This document shows positions 45,830 to 54,178 of a stretch of DNA of 64,000 nucleotides, piece after piece. Source of the DNA: Phyllobacteriaceae bacterium. GTDB lineage: Bacteria; Pseudomonadota; Alphaproteobacteria; Rhizobiales; Rhizobiaceae. Below the pieces are notes generated by a model. That model was given only the letters and a program-made list of their open reading frames with translations, was not told the origin of the DNA and made no database searches. The stretch spans positions 102,653 through 166,652 of the forward strand of contig JANSXT010000008.1 in the NCBI GenBank assembly GCA_024742765.1, given 5' to 3'. Position 1 is the first letter of the stretch; each line of letters starts with the position of its first letter. The position numbers and the translations under genes were made by a program.

Positions 45830-46645
45830 TCAGTTGGCCGCGTTCTGCCGGTCTTCCTGTTCGATCAGGTTCCAGGCATTTTGCTGGGCCAGCATCTGCC
45901 GCAGATAGGCGATGTTGGTCTGCGCCTGATCGGGCGACAACTCGCGCCGGGCAATGTCCTCGGCTTCCGAAAAGCGTCCCTGGAGACCGACGATCAGCGC
46001 CAGGTTCTGGCGTACCCGGCTGTCCGCGCCGGGCTGTTGCACGGCGGTGCGCAGGTGCTGCTCGGCGGTCGGCAGATCGCCTTGCAGCATGTGGCTCATG
46101 GCAAGGTTGGACAGGACCGACGGTTCGTTCGGGCGGATCTGCAGCGCCTTCTCATAGCGCCGGCGCGCCTCGTCCGGGCGGCCTGTCTGGTCGTAGATGG
46201 CGCCTTCGGCCGACAACAGTTCCCAATCGGGCTGCGTGGGATCCTGCGCCCGCTGGATCGCATCGAGCGCGGCGGGGAACTGGCCGGCGCCGGCCAGCGC
46301 CTTGCCATAGGCGGCTAGGACCTGCTTGTCGCGCGAATGGGTGATTGCCGCCTTGCGCATCACCGCCAGCGCCTGCTCGTTCGCCCCGTTCATCCGCAGC
46401 ATGGAAGCATAGGCGATGGCAACGGACTTGTCGTCGGGATTGCGTTCATATTGCCGGCGATGGCTGGCCAGTGCGGATTGCAGGTCCGCGCCGCTCAACT
46501 GGGCGACCGGCTGGTTGCCGGCCGGTCCGATCGAGCCCGTCGTCAGATTGCTGTTGGCGCAGCCTGCCAGAAGGGCGGACAACAGCACCGCCGCGCCGAG
46601 CCGGGTGGAGCGGCGGGCTTTCGATGGACGGTCAGGCTTGATCAT
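45830..46645 (-). CDS. tadD: TPR lipoprotein TadD
   Basis: TadD is a tetratricopeptide lipoprotein that helps assemble the pilus secretin. The 271-residue protein has a lipoprotein signal (LLSALLAGC, cysteine near residue 29) and several TPR units, for example QALAVMRKAAITHSRDKQVL, GRPDEARRRYEKALQIRPNE and GDLPTAEQHLRTAVQQPGAD. ATG 46645 was chosen over longer starts. Unusually it is convergent with the cpa-tad operon rather than at its end in the same direction, with its own promoter region containing TTAACC repeats. Confidence 0.87.
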   Translation of the reverse strand: MIKPDRPSKARRSTRLGAAVLLSALLAGCANSNLTTGSIGPAGNQPVAQLSGADLQSALASHRRQYERNPDDKSVAIAYASMLRMNGANEQALAVMRKAAITHSRDKQVLAAYGKALAGAGQFPAALDAIQRAQDPTQPDWELLSAEGAIYDQTGRPDEARRRYEKALQIRPNEPSVLSNLAMSHMLQGDLPTAEQHLRTAVQQPGADSRVRQNLALIVGLQGRFSEAEDIARRELSPDQAQTNIAYLRQMLAQQNAWNLIEQEDRQNAAN

Positions 46646-46695
46646 TGCGATACTCCACGAAGCCGGCGCGCGCCTTTCGATGGCGTAACGGCGCA

Positions 46696-46744
46696 TTAAC
46701 CTCTGTTAACCAGCGATAATCTGTTAACCCTAACGGATGGTTAA
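46696..46744. promoter_or_regulatory. Cluster of four TTAACC (CtrA-like) motifs between tadD and the aminopeptidase gene
   Basis: TTAACC or its complement occurs four times in 49 bases: 46696-46701, 46706-46711, 46724-46729 and, reversed, ATGGTTAA at 46737-46744. The first two are separated by six bases between TTAA blocks, close to the seven-base spacing of the full CtrA site. The cluster lies in the divergent promoter region of tadD and the aminopeptidase gene and could control either. Confidence 0.45.
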
Positions 46745-46761
46745 TCACCGACGCCGAGGAC

Positions 46762-48144
46762 ATGATGGCTGACCAACTGACAATGCTGGCCCCCGATGAT
46801 GCGCGCGCAGGAGCCCGCCCGGTTTGGATCGTCGGCGATAGCGCAAGCGGCGTTCCCGCGCAGGTGACCGCATGGCTTGATGCGTCGGGCTTTGAGCCCG
46901 ATGCCGGCGCGGTCGCCATCGTGCCCGGATCGGGCGGGGAGGGCGCACACGCTGCGGCCACCGCCCCGGGCGATCCATCAGATCCGTTTGCGCTGGGCGC
47001 GCTCGCCGGCAAGCTACCCGCCGGCGACTGGTATGTGGCCAATCCCGATGCGACCGATATCACGCTGGCGACCCTGGGTTTTTGCATGGGCGCCTACCGC
47101 TATGACCGGTACCGCAAGGCACCGGCCAGACGGGCGCGGCTCGTCCCCGATCCGTCCGTCGACCGACGCCGTCTTGAAGCGATGGCGGGCGCCGTTTCGC
47201 TGACCCGCGATCTCGTGAACACGCCGGCCAACGATATGGGGCCGGCGGCGATCGAGGCGGCGGTCCGGACGCTGGCTGCCGGCCACAAGGCAGTCGTCAA
47301 GGTGATCGCCGGCGAGGAACTGATCGCCAAGAAGCTGCCGATGATCCATGCGGTCGGTCGCGCTTCGGCCGCGCTGCCGCGCCTGATCGACATGCGGTGG
47401 GGCAAAAAGGGCGCGCCGAAGCTGACTTTGGTCGGCAAGGGCGTCTCCTTCGACACGGGCGGGTTGGGCATCAAGCCTTCGGGCTCGATGCGCAACATGA
47501 AAAAGGACATGGGCGGCGCGGCCAATGTGCTGGGCCTTGCGTCGATGATCATGGCGATGGGGCTGGAGGTGCGGCTGCGTGTGCTGATCCCGGCGGTCGA
47601 GAATGCGATTGCCGGCAATGCGTTCCGGCCCGGCGATGTCTATCCGACCCGCAAGGGGCTGACGGTGGAAATCGGCCACACCGATGCCGAAGGCCGCCTC
47701 GTGCTGGCCGACGCGCTGACGCTGGCCGACGAGGAAGAGCCGGATCTGATCGTCGACATGGCAACGCTGACGGGCGCGGCGCGCGTGGCCCTTGGTCCCG
47801 ATATCGTGCCGTTCTACACCGGCGACGAAGCGCTCGCCGGCGCGCTCGCCAAAGCCGCCGAGACCGAGCGCGATCCGCTCTGGCGCATGCCGTTGTGGCA
47901 GCCCTATGCGCGCAACCTGTCATCGACGGTGGCCGATTGCGCCAATGTGACCACTGACGGGTTCGCCGTATCGGTGACGGCGGCGCTTTTCCTGCAGAAG
48001 TTCGTGTCGGACAAAACGCCCTGGCTGCATCTCGACATGTTTGCCTGGACGCCCAAGGCGAAACTCCACGCCCCCGTCGGCGGCGAGGCGCAAGCGATCC
48101 GCGCCTTGTTTGCCGTTCTGGAGGACCGCTACGGCGATCGGTGA
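46762..48144 (+). CDS. M17 leucyl aminopeptidase family protein
   Basis: This 460-residue cytoplasmic metallopeptidase removes N-terminal residues from peptides. The C-terminal catalytic domain shows NTPANDMGPAAIEAA, the metal-binding KGVSFDTGGLGIKPSGSM, MRNMKKDMGGAANV and MATLTGAARVALG. The family signature NTDAEGRL reads HTDAEGRL here, a change of the first residue while the metal Asp and Glu are kept. It could start at ATG 46762 or at the next codon, also ATG (46765). The gene is divergent from tadD and is probably followed by an independent regulator gene. Confidence 0.9.
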   Translation: MMADQLTMLAPDDARAGARPVWIVGDSASGVPAQVTAWLDASGFEPDAGAVAIVPGSGGEGAHAAATAPGDPSDPFALGALAGKLPAGDWYVANPDATDITLATLGFCMGAYRYDRYRKAPARRARLVPDPSVDRRRLEAMAGAVSLTRDLVNTPANDMGPAAIEAAVRTLAAGHKAVVKVIAGEELIAKKLPMIHAVGRASAALPRLIDMRWGKKGAPKLTLVGKGVSFDTGGLGIKPSGSMRNMKKDMGGAANVLGLASMIMAMGLEVRLRVLIPAVENAIAGNAFRPGDVYPTRKGLTVEIGHTDAEGRLVLADALTLADEEEPDLIVDMATLTGAARVALGPDIVPFYTGDEALAGALAKAAETERDPLWRMPLWQPYARNLSSTVADCANVTTDGFAVSVTAALFLQKFVSDKTPWLHLDMFAWTPKAKLHAPVGGEAQAIRALFAVLEDRYGDR

Positions 48145-48218
48145 GCCACCCTTGTGCACAACGCCTCGGACCGTCATATTGAAACGGTTCCGAAACGTTT
48201 ATATGCGACCAGCGGACG

Positions 48219-48569
48219 ATGACGGTCACATTGAGACCCAGCCAGGCGCTTGCGCTTTGGCACCAGGTATCGCTCGCCGAAGTGCGCGACAGCGCGCCGG
48301 ACCTGACGACGCGCCAGCTCGCCATCCTTCTGACCATCTACCTCGATCCGCCGCCCCATTCGGTGCGTGGGCTGGCCGCCCATCTGGGCGTCACCAAGCC
48401 GGTCATCACGCGGGCGCTCGACACGATGGGCGCCATGAAGCTCGTCACCCGCCATCGCGATCCGCGCGACCGCCGCAATGTCGTGATCGCCCGCACGGTT
48501 GATGGCGCGCTCTACCTGGAACGGTTCGCCGACGCGATCATCGCCAAGGCAAGGGAACTGCCCGCATGA
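48219..48569 (+). CDS. Small MarR-type winged-helix regulator
   Basis: The 116-residue protein is a winged-helix DNA-binding regulator of MarR type: LTTRQLAILLTIYLDPPPHS, the recognition helix VRGLAAHLGVTKPVITRAL, and the wing DTMGAMKLVTRHRDPRDRRN. It is short for the family, with little dimer helix after the wing. It overlaps the NlpC/P60 gene by four bases (ATGA), so the two are made together, which suggests a link to cell-wall turnover. Its ligand and targets are unknown. Confidence 0.83.
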   Translation: MTVTLRPSQALALWHQVSLAEVRDSAPDLTTRQLAILLTIYLDPPPHSVRGLAAHLGVTKPVITRALDTMGAMKLVTRHRDPRDRRNVVIARTVDGALYLERFADAIIAKARELPA

Positions 48570-49429
48570 CCGAGACGCCGCTTGATCCGCGCCTTCATGC
48601 CTTTCGCCGCGACCTGGCCGACGCCAGGCTGCGGGGCCTCGTCGATGCCAACCATTTCGCCGACGGTGAGGAATTGGTCGTTCGAGACGCCGTGGTCGAC
48701 ATGCGGACGCAACCGATGCCGCAGGCCGGGCTCGGCACGCAACTGCTGCATGGGGACCGGGTGCGTATGTTCCAGGCCGATGAGGGCTGGGCATGGGTGC
48801 AGGCCCGGCGGGACGGATATGTCGGCTATGTCGCCCAGCGCGCGCTGGCCAAACCCTCCGATTTGGCCAACGGCACGCACCGTATCGCCGTCGCAAGAAC
48901 GTTTCTTTATGAGGAGCCCGACTTCAAACGTCCGCCGGCGGACTGCCTGTCGATGGGCTCGCTGATATCGGTCGCCGACATCGTCGAAAACCGCAACATC
49001 GCCTATGCGCGTCTGACCGATGGCCGATATTGTCCCGCAGGGCACGTCCGCCGGGCCAATGACCACGGAGCGGACTATGTCACCGCTGCCGAAACGCTGC
49101 TGCACACGCCTTATCTTTGGGGCGGAACGTCGGCCTTCGGCATCGACTGTTCCGGGCTGGTTCAACTGGCCATGCTGATGGCGGGTCGGGCGGTGCCACG
49201 CGACAGCGACATGCAGGAAACGGAGCTGGGCGATCCGATCGATCCCGCAAACGGTCTTCGGCGCGGCGATCTCGTCTTCTGGGCCGGCCATGTCGGCATC
49301 ATGCGCGACGGGAAGACGCTGCTGCACGCCAACGCCCATGCTATGGCGGTGTCGAACGAACCTCTTGGCGAAGCCATTGACCGTATCGCCAGGCTCTACG
49401 GGCAACCGACCGGCTACCGCCGTCCCTGA
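48566..49429 (+). CDS. NlpC/P60 peptidoglycan hydrolase with SH3 domains
   Basis: The 287-residue protein joins N-terminal SH3-like modules (VVDMRTQPMPQAGLGTQLLH, WAWVQARRDGYVGYVAQRAL) to a C-terminal NlpC/P60 endopeptidase with catalytic Cys in FGIDCSGLVQLAML, His in FWAGHVGIM and a polar His in LLHANAHAM. Such enzymes cut the D-Glu to diamino acid bond of the stem peptide. No signal peptide is obvious, as in rhizobial relatives that act on wall recycling or leave by other means. It is coupled to the MarR gene and convergent with the hydroxyacid dehydrogenase. Confidence 0.9.
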   Translation: MTETPLDPRLHAFRRDLADARLRGLVDANHFADGEELVVRDAVVDMRTQPMPQAGLGTQLLHGDRVRMFQADEGWAWVQARRDGYVGYVAQRALAKPSDLANGTHRIAVARTFLYEEPDFKRPPADCLSMGSLISVADIVENRNIAYARLTDGRYCPAGHVRRANDHGADYVTAAETLLHTPYLWGGTSAFGIDCSGLVQLAMLMAGRAVPRDSDMQETELGDPIDPANGLRRGDLVFWAGHVGIMRDGKTLLHANAHAMAVSNEPLGEAIDRIARLYGQPTGYRRP

Positions 49430-49435
49430 CCGCAA

Positions 49436-50395
49436 TCAGTAGCCGGCGTCGCGATCGACCAGATTGGTCAAAGGTTCGCCGCGCTCATAAGCATCCATCT
49501 GCGCGATCATGGGCGGTATCAGCGCGGCGGGCACCGATGTGGCCGCCGCGTGCGGCGTGATCGTCACGCGCGGGTGGGTCCAGAGGGCACTGGTCTCGGG
49601 CAGGGGCTCTGTCTGGAACACGTCGAGGCTCGCCGCGCCCAGCCACCCATTTTCGAGCGCCGCGAGGATGTCCGCCTCGTTCTGAAGATCACCGCGGCCG
49701 GCATTGATCAGCGCTGCCGGCCCGAGCGGTCCACGCCGTTTCATCTTGGCAAACAGCGGCTTGGACAGGATGCCGCGCGTCTTCGGCGTCAGCGGCAAAA
49801 GGCAGACGACGATGTCGCTGGCCGCCAGGAAACCGTCGAGCCCGTCATCGCCGGCGAAGGTGGCAATGCCGTCGACCTTCTTTGCCGTCCGGCTCCAGCC
49901 TGCGACCTTGAAGCCGAGCGCGGCGAGCTTGCGCGCCGCATCGAGACCGAGCACGCCGAGGCCCATAATGCCCACCGTCACATCGCGCGCCGCCGGCTGC
50001 ATACGGTCTTCGTTCCAGACCTTTTCGGCTTGCTGGCGCCGGTAGCGCGGTCCCTTGCGGTGATGGTCGAGCACCTGCCAGACCACATATTCGCTCATCC
50101 GTTCGGTCAGATCATCGGCGACGACGCGTACGATCGGCACGTCGGGCACATTGGGGTCGGCAAAGATATGGTCGACGCCCGCGCCGATCGAAAAAATCGC
50201 CTTGAGATTGGGCAGCCGGTTGAGAATGCCGGGCCGCTGCTTCCACACGACGGCATAGCTGATCGACGCGTCTTCAGGCCCGTCCGGTTCGGTCACCACC
50301 GCGCGGCCGGGTGCGGCCCGTTCAATCTCCTCCCGCCACACGGCAGGGTCAAAGCCGGTGACGGACAAGAGGATCGTGCCGGGTGAGGATGCCAT
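49436..50395 (-). CDS. GhrA-type glyoxylate/hydroxypyruvate reductase
   Basis: The 319-residue NAD(P)-dependent enzyme belongs to the D-2-hydroxyacid dehydrogenases of GhrA type. It shows LKAIFSIGAGVDHIFADPNV, the dinucleotide motif VGIMGLGVLGLDAARKLA (about 138-155), ALINAGRGDLQNEADIL with the catalytic Arg, FQTEPLPETSALW with the Glu, and the catalytic His in TITPHAAATS. It probably reduces glyoxylate or hydroxypyruvate. It lies just upstream (26 bases) of the end of the yej operon on the same strand; whether it belongs to that transcript is uncertain. Confidence 0.88.
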   Translation of the reverse strand: MASSPGTILLSVTGFDPAVWREEIERAAPGRAVVTEPDGPEDASISYAVVWKQRPGILNRLPNLKAIFSIGAGVDHIFADPNVPDVPIVRVVADDLTERMSEYVVWQVLDHHRKGPRYRRQQAEKVWNEDRMQPAARDVTVGIMGLGVLGLDAARKLAALGFKVAGWSRTAKKVDGIATFAGDDGLDGFLAASDIVVCLLPLTPKTRGILSKPLFAKMKRRGPLGPAALINAGRGDLQNEADILAALENGWLGAASLDVFQTEPLPETSALWTHPRVTITPHAAATSVPAALIPPMIAQMDAYERGEPLTNLVDRDAGY

Positions 50396-50421
50396 CGTTT
50401 GCGCTCGCTTACATATAAAGA

Positions 50422-52050
50422 CTATTGGCTGACGACGCCGGCCGCGCTCGTCTTGATGTCGAAGGCGGCGGCCATCAGCGCCCTTGTGTAGTCGGTTTCC
50501 GGCGCGTCGAAAATGGTGTCGGCCGGCCCTTGTTCGACAATTCGGCCGCCGCGCATGACAATGACGTGATTGGCCAGCGCCCGCACCACCTTCAGATCGT
50601 GGCTGATGAACAGATAGGCCAGATTGTGCTTCTTCTGCAGGTCGCGCAAGAGATCGACAACCTGGGCCTGCACGCTCATGTCGAGCGCGGAGGTTGGCTC
50701 GTCCAGCATCAGGAATTTCGGCTTGAGCACCATCGCCCGGGCGATGGCGATGCGCTGGCGCTGACCGCCGGAAAATTCGTGCGGGTAGCGGAACCGGGTT
50801 TCCGGGTCGAGGCCGACCTCGTCGAGCGCGGCGACGACCCGCTCGTCGCGTTGGTCGGCGTCAAGGTCCGGCTCGTGGATCGCAAGGCCCTCGGCGACGA
50901 TCTCGGCGATCGACATGCGCGGGCTCAGCGAGCCGAACGGGTCCTGGAAGACGATCTGCAGATCCTTGCGCAGCGGCCGCATCTGCCGGAACGAGCGCGC
51001 GTCGATGGCCTCGCCCGCAAAGCGGATGTCGCCATCCGACGAGATCAGCCGGCTCAGCGCCAGACCCAGCGTCGTCTTGCCCGACCCGCTCTCACCAACG
51101 ACGCCAAGTGTCTGGCCGGCGCGCACGGTGACATCGATTCCGTCGACCGCTTTGACGTGATCGACCGTCTTGCGCATGAAGCCCTTCTTGATCGGGAACC
51201 AGACCTTGATCTCATCGCCTTCCATGACGATGGGCGCTTCGGGATTGGCGCGCGGCGGGCGGCCCTTGGGCTCGGCGGCGAGCAGGTGCCGGGTATAGGC
51301 GTGCTGCGGGTCGCCGAAGATCGCCTCGGTTGGCCCGGTCTCGACGATTTCGCCGTTCGTCATCACGCAGACGCGGTCGGCGATACGCCGCACAATGCCC
51401 AGATCGTGCGTGATGAACAGCATCGACATGTCCTGCTGCCGCTTGAGATCGTCCAGCAGTTCGAGGATCTGTGCCTGAACCGTGACATCGAGCGCCGTCG
51501 TCGGCTCGTCGGCGATCAGAAGCCTGGGCGTGTTGGCGAGCGCCATGGCGATCATCACGCGCTGGCGCTGCCCGCCGGACAATTGGTGCGGATAGGCGCC
51601 AAGCCGCTTTTCGGGTTCGCGAATGCCCACTTGGTTGAGCAGTTCGAGCGTGCGCGCCCGCTGCGCGCTTTCGCCCATGCCTTGGTGCAAGCGTAGCACC
51701 TCGCCGACCTGCTTTTCGATCGTGTGCAGCGGGTTCAGCGATGTCATCGGCTCCTGGAAGATCATCGAGATGTCGTTGCCGCGCACGGCGCGCAGTTCAT
51801 CGTCCGATGCGGCCAGCAAATCCCTGCCGCCGAACATGATCTGCCCGGACGGGTGCGATGCGGCGGGATATTGCAAGAGCTTGAGGACGGACAGGGCAGA
51901 CACCGACTTGCCCGACCCGCTTTCGCCGACCAGCGCCACGGTTTCGCGCGGGTCGATGTCGAACGAAACCGATTTGACGGCGTGGGTGACCGAGCCGCCT
52001 TGCGTGAAGTCGACGGACAGATCGCGGACGGACAGGAGCGGCTCTGTCAC
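50422..52050 (-). CDS. yejF: Peptide ABC transporter ATP-binding protein YejF
   Basis: YejF is the double ATPase of the YejABEF peptide importer. The 542 residues hold two ABC modules: Walker [15 protein letters not shown] and signature [14 protein letters not shown] in the first, [14 protein letters not shown] and [15 protein letters not shown] with Walker [13 protein letters not shown] in the second. The start is GTG 52050, which overlaps the vapC stop in GTGA and has no ribosome binding site of its own that I can see. So yejF translation may now depend on vapC. A start further upstream would lie inside vapC. It is the last gene of the operon. Confidence 0.93.
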   Translation of the reverse strand: MTEPLLSVRDLSVDFTQGGSVTHAVKSVSFDIDPRETVALVGESGSGKSVSALSVLKLLQYPAASHPSGQIMFGGRDLLAASDDELRAVRGNDISMIFQEPMTSLNPLHTIEKQVGEVLRLHQGMGESAQRARTLELLNQVGIREPEKRLGAYPHQLSGGQRQRVMIAMALANTPRLLIADEPTTALDVTVQAQILELLDDLKRQQDMSMLFITHDLGIVRRIADRVCVMTNGEIVETGPTEAIFGDPQHAYTRHLLAAEPKGRPPRANPEAPIVMEGDEIKVWFPIKKGFMRKTVDHVKAVDGIDVTVRAGQTLGVVGESGSGKTTLGLALSRLISSDGDIRFAGEAIDARSFRQMRPLRKDLQIVFQDPFGSLSPRMSIAEIVAEGLAIHEPDLDADQRDERVVAALDEVGLDPETRFRYPHEFSGGQRQRIAIARAMVLKPKFLMLDEPTSALDMSVQAQVVDLLRDLQKKHNLAYLFISHDLKVVRALANHVIVMRGGRIVEQGPADTIFDAPETDYTRALMAAAFDIKTSAAGVVSQ

Positions 52051-52439
52051 AGCGCGGCCCGCACATCGGTATGGTGAAAATCGTTCCCCTTGAAAAGGAG
52101 CGGTTCGTTTCGAACCTTGGCCAGCGCGTAGGCAAAGCAATCGCCGAGATTGAGTTTGGCGGGATGGCGTCCCTTGCCGAAACGGCGGAACGCTTCGATC
52201 GCCATGTTGGTTTGGTCTTTATCGACTGCGACGAACTTCATGAGCGTTCCTCGTTGAAAGAACAGCAATGATCGTGTGACGTCTGGCTTGTCATGCCTGG
52301 TTATGCGGGCATGGACCTCCCACCAATTGACGGCGGATATGGACAGCGGAACCGTGTCGCTGAACAGGTAAGGCTCGTAGATGCCGCTGCCCTCTTCCTT
52401 CATGACAAACGCCATGATCGCTGACGCATCGACAATCAT
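52047..52439 (-). CDS. vapC: PIN-domain toxin VapC
   Basis: VapC is a ribonuclease toxin, usually cutting tRNA or rRNA. The 130-residue protein has the PIN-domain acidic residues Asp4 (MIVDASAI), Glu41 (NWWEVHAR), Asp100 (LNLGDCFAYALA) and Asp120 (KGNDFHHTD), so the active site is intact. It follows vapB with an ATGA overlap and runs into the start of yejF (GTGA). It is lower in GC than the yej genes. It is an interloper inside the peptide transporter operon. Confidence 0.92.
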   Translation of the reverse strand: MIVDASAIMAFVMKEEGSGIYEPYLFSDTVPLSISAVNWWEVHARITRHDKPDVTRSLLFFQRGTLMKFVAVDKDQTNMAIEAFRRFGKGRHPAKLNLGDCFAYALAKVRNEPLLFKGNDFHHTDVRAAL

Positions 52440-52699
52440 GCCGGAAAACCGTCTTCATCATAAAGGTCGTCATGACTGCTGGTGTAGCCTGCCGGCAGTT
52501 CCTTCATCGTATCGCGATGTGCGAGAAACTGCTCTCGCGCCTTGATCCGATGCCGTTGAGCCTCATCGGAGCGAGCTTGATCTCGTTCCAACTCGCTTTC
52601 CAACGCGTCAAGGATCACGGCTGTCATGGTGGAATTGCGCCTGACGGCCAGTTCCTTTGCCAATTGATGCACGCGCTCATTTTTGATGTTCAGACCCAT
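52436..52699 (-). CDS. vapB: Antitoxin VapB (Rv0623-like)
   Basis: VapB binds and inhibits VapC and represses its own promoter. The 87-residue protein starts MGLNIKNERVHQLAKELAVR with a DNA-binding N-terminal part of the Rv0623-type (PSK) family and an acidic C-terminal tail (HDDLYDEDGFPA) that would block the toxin. ATG 52699 is preceded by GGAGCCCGTA; ATG 52711 is an alternative adding four residues. A perfect palindrome just upstream is a likely operator. It lies 50 bases after the yejE stop. Confidence 0.88.
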   Translation of the reverse strand: MGLNIKNERVHQLAKELAVRRNSTMTAVILDALESELERDQARSDEAQRHRIKAREQFLAHRDTMKELPAGYTSSHDDLYDEDGFPA

Positions 52700-52711
52700 T
52701 ACGGGCTCCAT

Positions 52712-52725
52712 GGTAGAATTCTACC
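52712..52725. promoter_or_regulatory. Palindromic operator of vapBC
   Basis: GGTAGAATTCTACC is a perfect 14-base palindrome 13 bases upstream of the vapB ATG. The position and symmetry fit binding by the dimeric VapB-VapC complex for autoregulation. A possible promoter -10 (TATATC on the minus strand) lies just upstream of it. Confidence 0.7.
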
Positions 52726-52748
52726 TTGATATAGCATCGCCAGGCACA

Positions 52749-53909
52749 TCACCCAAATGTCTTTCTCGGATCGAACGCGTCGCGCGTCGCCTCGCCGATG
52801 AAGATCAAAAGCGACAGCATGACCGAGATGACGATGAAGCCGGAAAAGCCCAGCCACGGCGCCTGCAAATTGTTCTTGCCCTGAAGGATCAGTTCGCCGA
52901 GCGAGGCCGATCCGGGAGGCAGGCCGAAACCGAGGAAATCGAGCGAGGTCAGCGTGGTGATAGAGCCGTTCAGGATGAAGGGCAGGAAGGTCAGCGTCGC
53001 CACCATCGCGTTCGGCAGAAGGTGGCGGAACATGATCGTCCGGTTGGAGACGCCGAGCGCGCGCGCCGCGTTGACATATTCGAAATTGCGGGCGCGCAGG
53101 AATTCAGCGCGCACCACCCCGACAAAGCCGACCCAGGAAAAGATCAGCATGATGCCGAGCAGCACCCAGAAGCCTGGCGGCAGCACAGCGGCCATGATCA
53201 AGAGGATGTAGAGGACCGGGATCGAAGACCAGATCTCGATGACACGCTGGAAGATGAGGTCGGTCCAGCCGCCGAAATAGCCCTGGATGGCGCCGGCGGT
53301 GACGCCGATCACCGCCGAGGCCACCGTCAGGATGAGCCCGAAAAGGACCGAGATGCGGAAGCCGTAGATCGTTCGCGCCAGCACGTCTCGCGCCTGATCG
53401 TCCGTGCCCAGCCAGTTGAAATTGCCCCAGTGGCAGTTCGGGTCGTCGACGCCGCCGGCATAGCGCGCGCACAGTTCCTCGCGACTGTCGAACATGAAGG
53501 CGGGCCTGGACGGCGCCGTCGTCGGCACCTCCTTGTTGACGGTCCGATACGAGTAGCGGATGGGCGGCCAGACCATCCAGCCATTGGCGTTGATCTCGTC
53601 CTGGATGAAGGGGTCGGTATAGTCGGTCCGCGCCAGGAACCCGCCGAATTTTTCCTCGGGATAGTTGACGAAGACAGGCGCCAGCAACTCGCCCTTGTAG
53701 GAGACGATGATCGGCCGGTCATTGGCGATGAACTCGGCGAACAGCGACAGGACAAAAAGGACGAGAAACAGCCACAGCGACCAGTAGCCGCGCCGGTTGG
53801 CCTTGAAGTTCTTCCAGCGCCGCTGATTGAGCGGCGAAAGGAAGGGTCGCCTGCCCCGCACTATCGCGCCGCCACGGCCAAATGTCGGGTTTTCCACCGT
53901 CTGGTCCAT
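52749..53909 (-). CDS. yejE: Peptide ABC transporter permease YejE
   Basis: YejE is one of two membrane permeases of the YejABEF importer. From ATG 53909 the 386-residue protein has a basic cytoplasmic N-terminus, a first membrane helix (LWLFLVLFVLSLFAEFIA), a large periplasmic loop, then the BPD-type core with the EAA loop EYVNAARALGVSNRTIMFRH and further helices. The start codon abuts the end of the inverted-repeat element, so the bases in front are element sequence and no ribosome binding site is seen; GTG 53912 is also possible. Normally yejB would be directly upstream. Confidence 0.92.
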   Translation of the reverse strand: MDQTVENPTFGRGGAIVRGRRPFLSPLNQRRWKNFKANRRGYWSLWLFLVLFVLSLFAEFIANDRPIIVSYKGELLAPVFVNYPEEKFGGFLARTDYTDPFIQDEINANGWMVWPPIRYSYRTVNKEVPTTAPSRPAFMFDSREELCARYAGGVDDPNCHWGNFNWLGTDDQARDVLARTIYGFRISVLFGLILTVASAVIGVTAGAIQGYFGGWTDLIFQRVIEIWSSIPVLYILLIMAAVLPPGFWVLLGIMLIFSWVGFVGVVRAEFLRARNFEYVNAARALGVSNRTIMFRHLLPNAMVATLTFLPFILNGSITTLTSLDFLGFGLPPGSASLGELILQGKNNLQAPWLGFSGFIVISVMLSLLIFIGEATRDAFDPRKTFG

Positions 53910-53913
53910 CACA

Positions 53914-54178
53914 AGGTCGCGTGTCCATGATTGCGGTGCAATTGGCGGCCGAAGTGGCAATGCGATGCGCGAAGCCGCTCGAGAAACGTGCTGGTGGCAC
54001 GGTTGAGAGTGGCGACAAAGCAGCGCGAAGCCATTTCGCCGTCCGAAGGATATGATCGATTTGCCTGGGCACGGCGTCGCAGCCGCTTGAAAGTCAGCCA
54101 GACTTCCGACGCAGCTGCTCCTGGTGTCCAGGCAAATCGTCTCATACCAATTCCACCGCAATCATGGGCACGCGACCT
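53914..54178. mobile_element. 265-bp element with 32-bp terminal inverted repeats (MITE-like)
   Basis: The left end 53914-53945 and the reverse complement of 54147-54178 agree at 30 of 32 positions, both beginning AGGTCGCGTG and ending AATTGG. Inside, a 12-base inverted repeat CGATTTGCCTGG (54057-54068) and CCAGGCAAATCG (54128-54139) adds structure. No transposase is encoded; one short open frame spans it but is not convincing. It sits exactly at the yejB-yejE junction and its right end overlaps the yejB stop codon. No clear target duplication was found. It resembles miniature inverted-repeat elements or the intergenic palindromic repeats of rhizobia. Confidence 0.75.

Noticed and set aside
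53909..54145. 78-codon minus-strand frame inside the inverted-repeat element
   Set aside because: It is bounded by the repeat, shows no domain and is better explained as read-through of the element.
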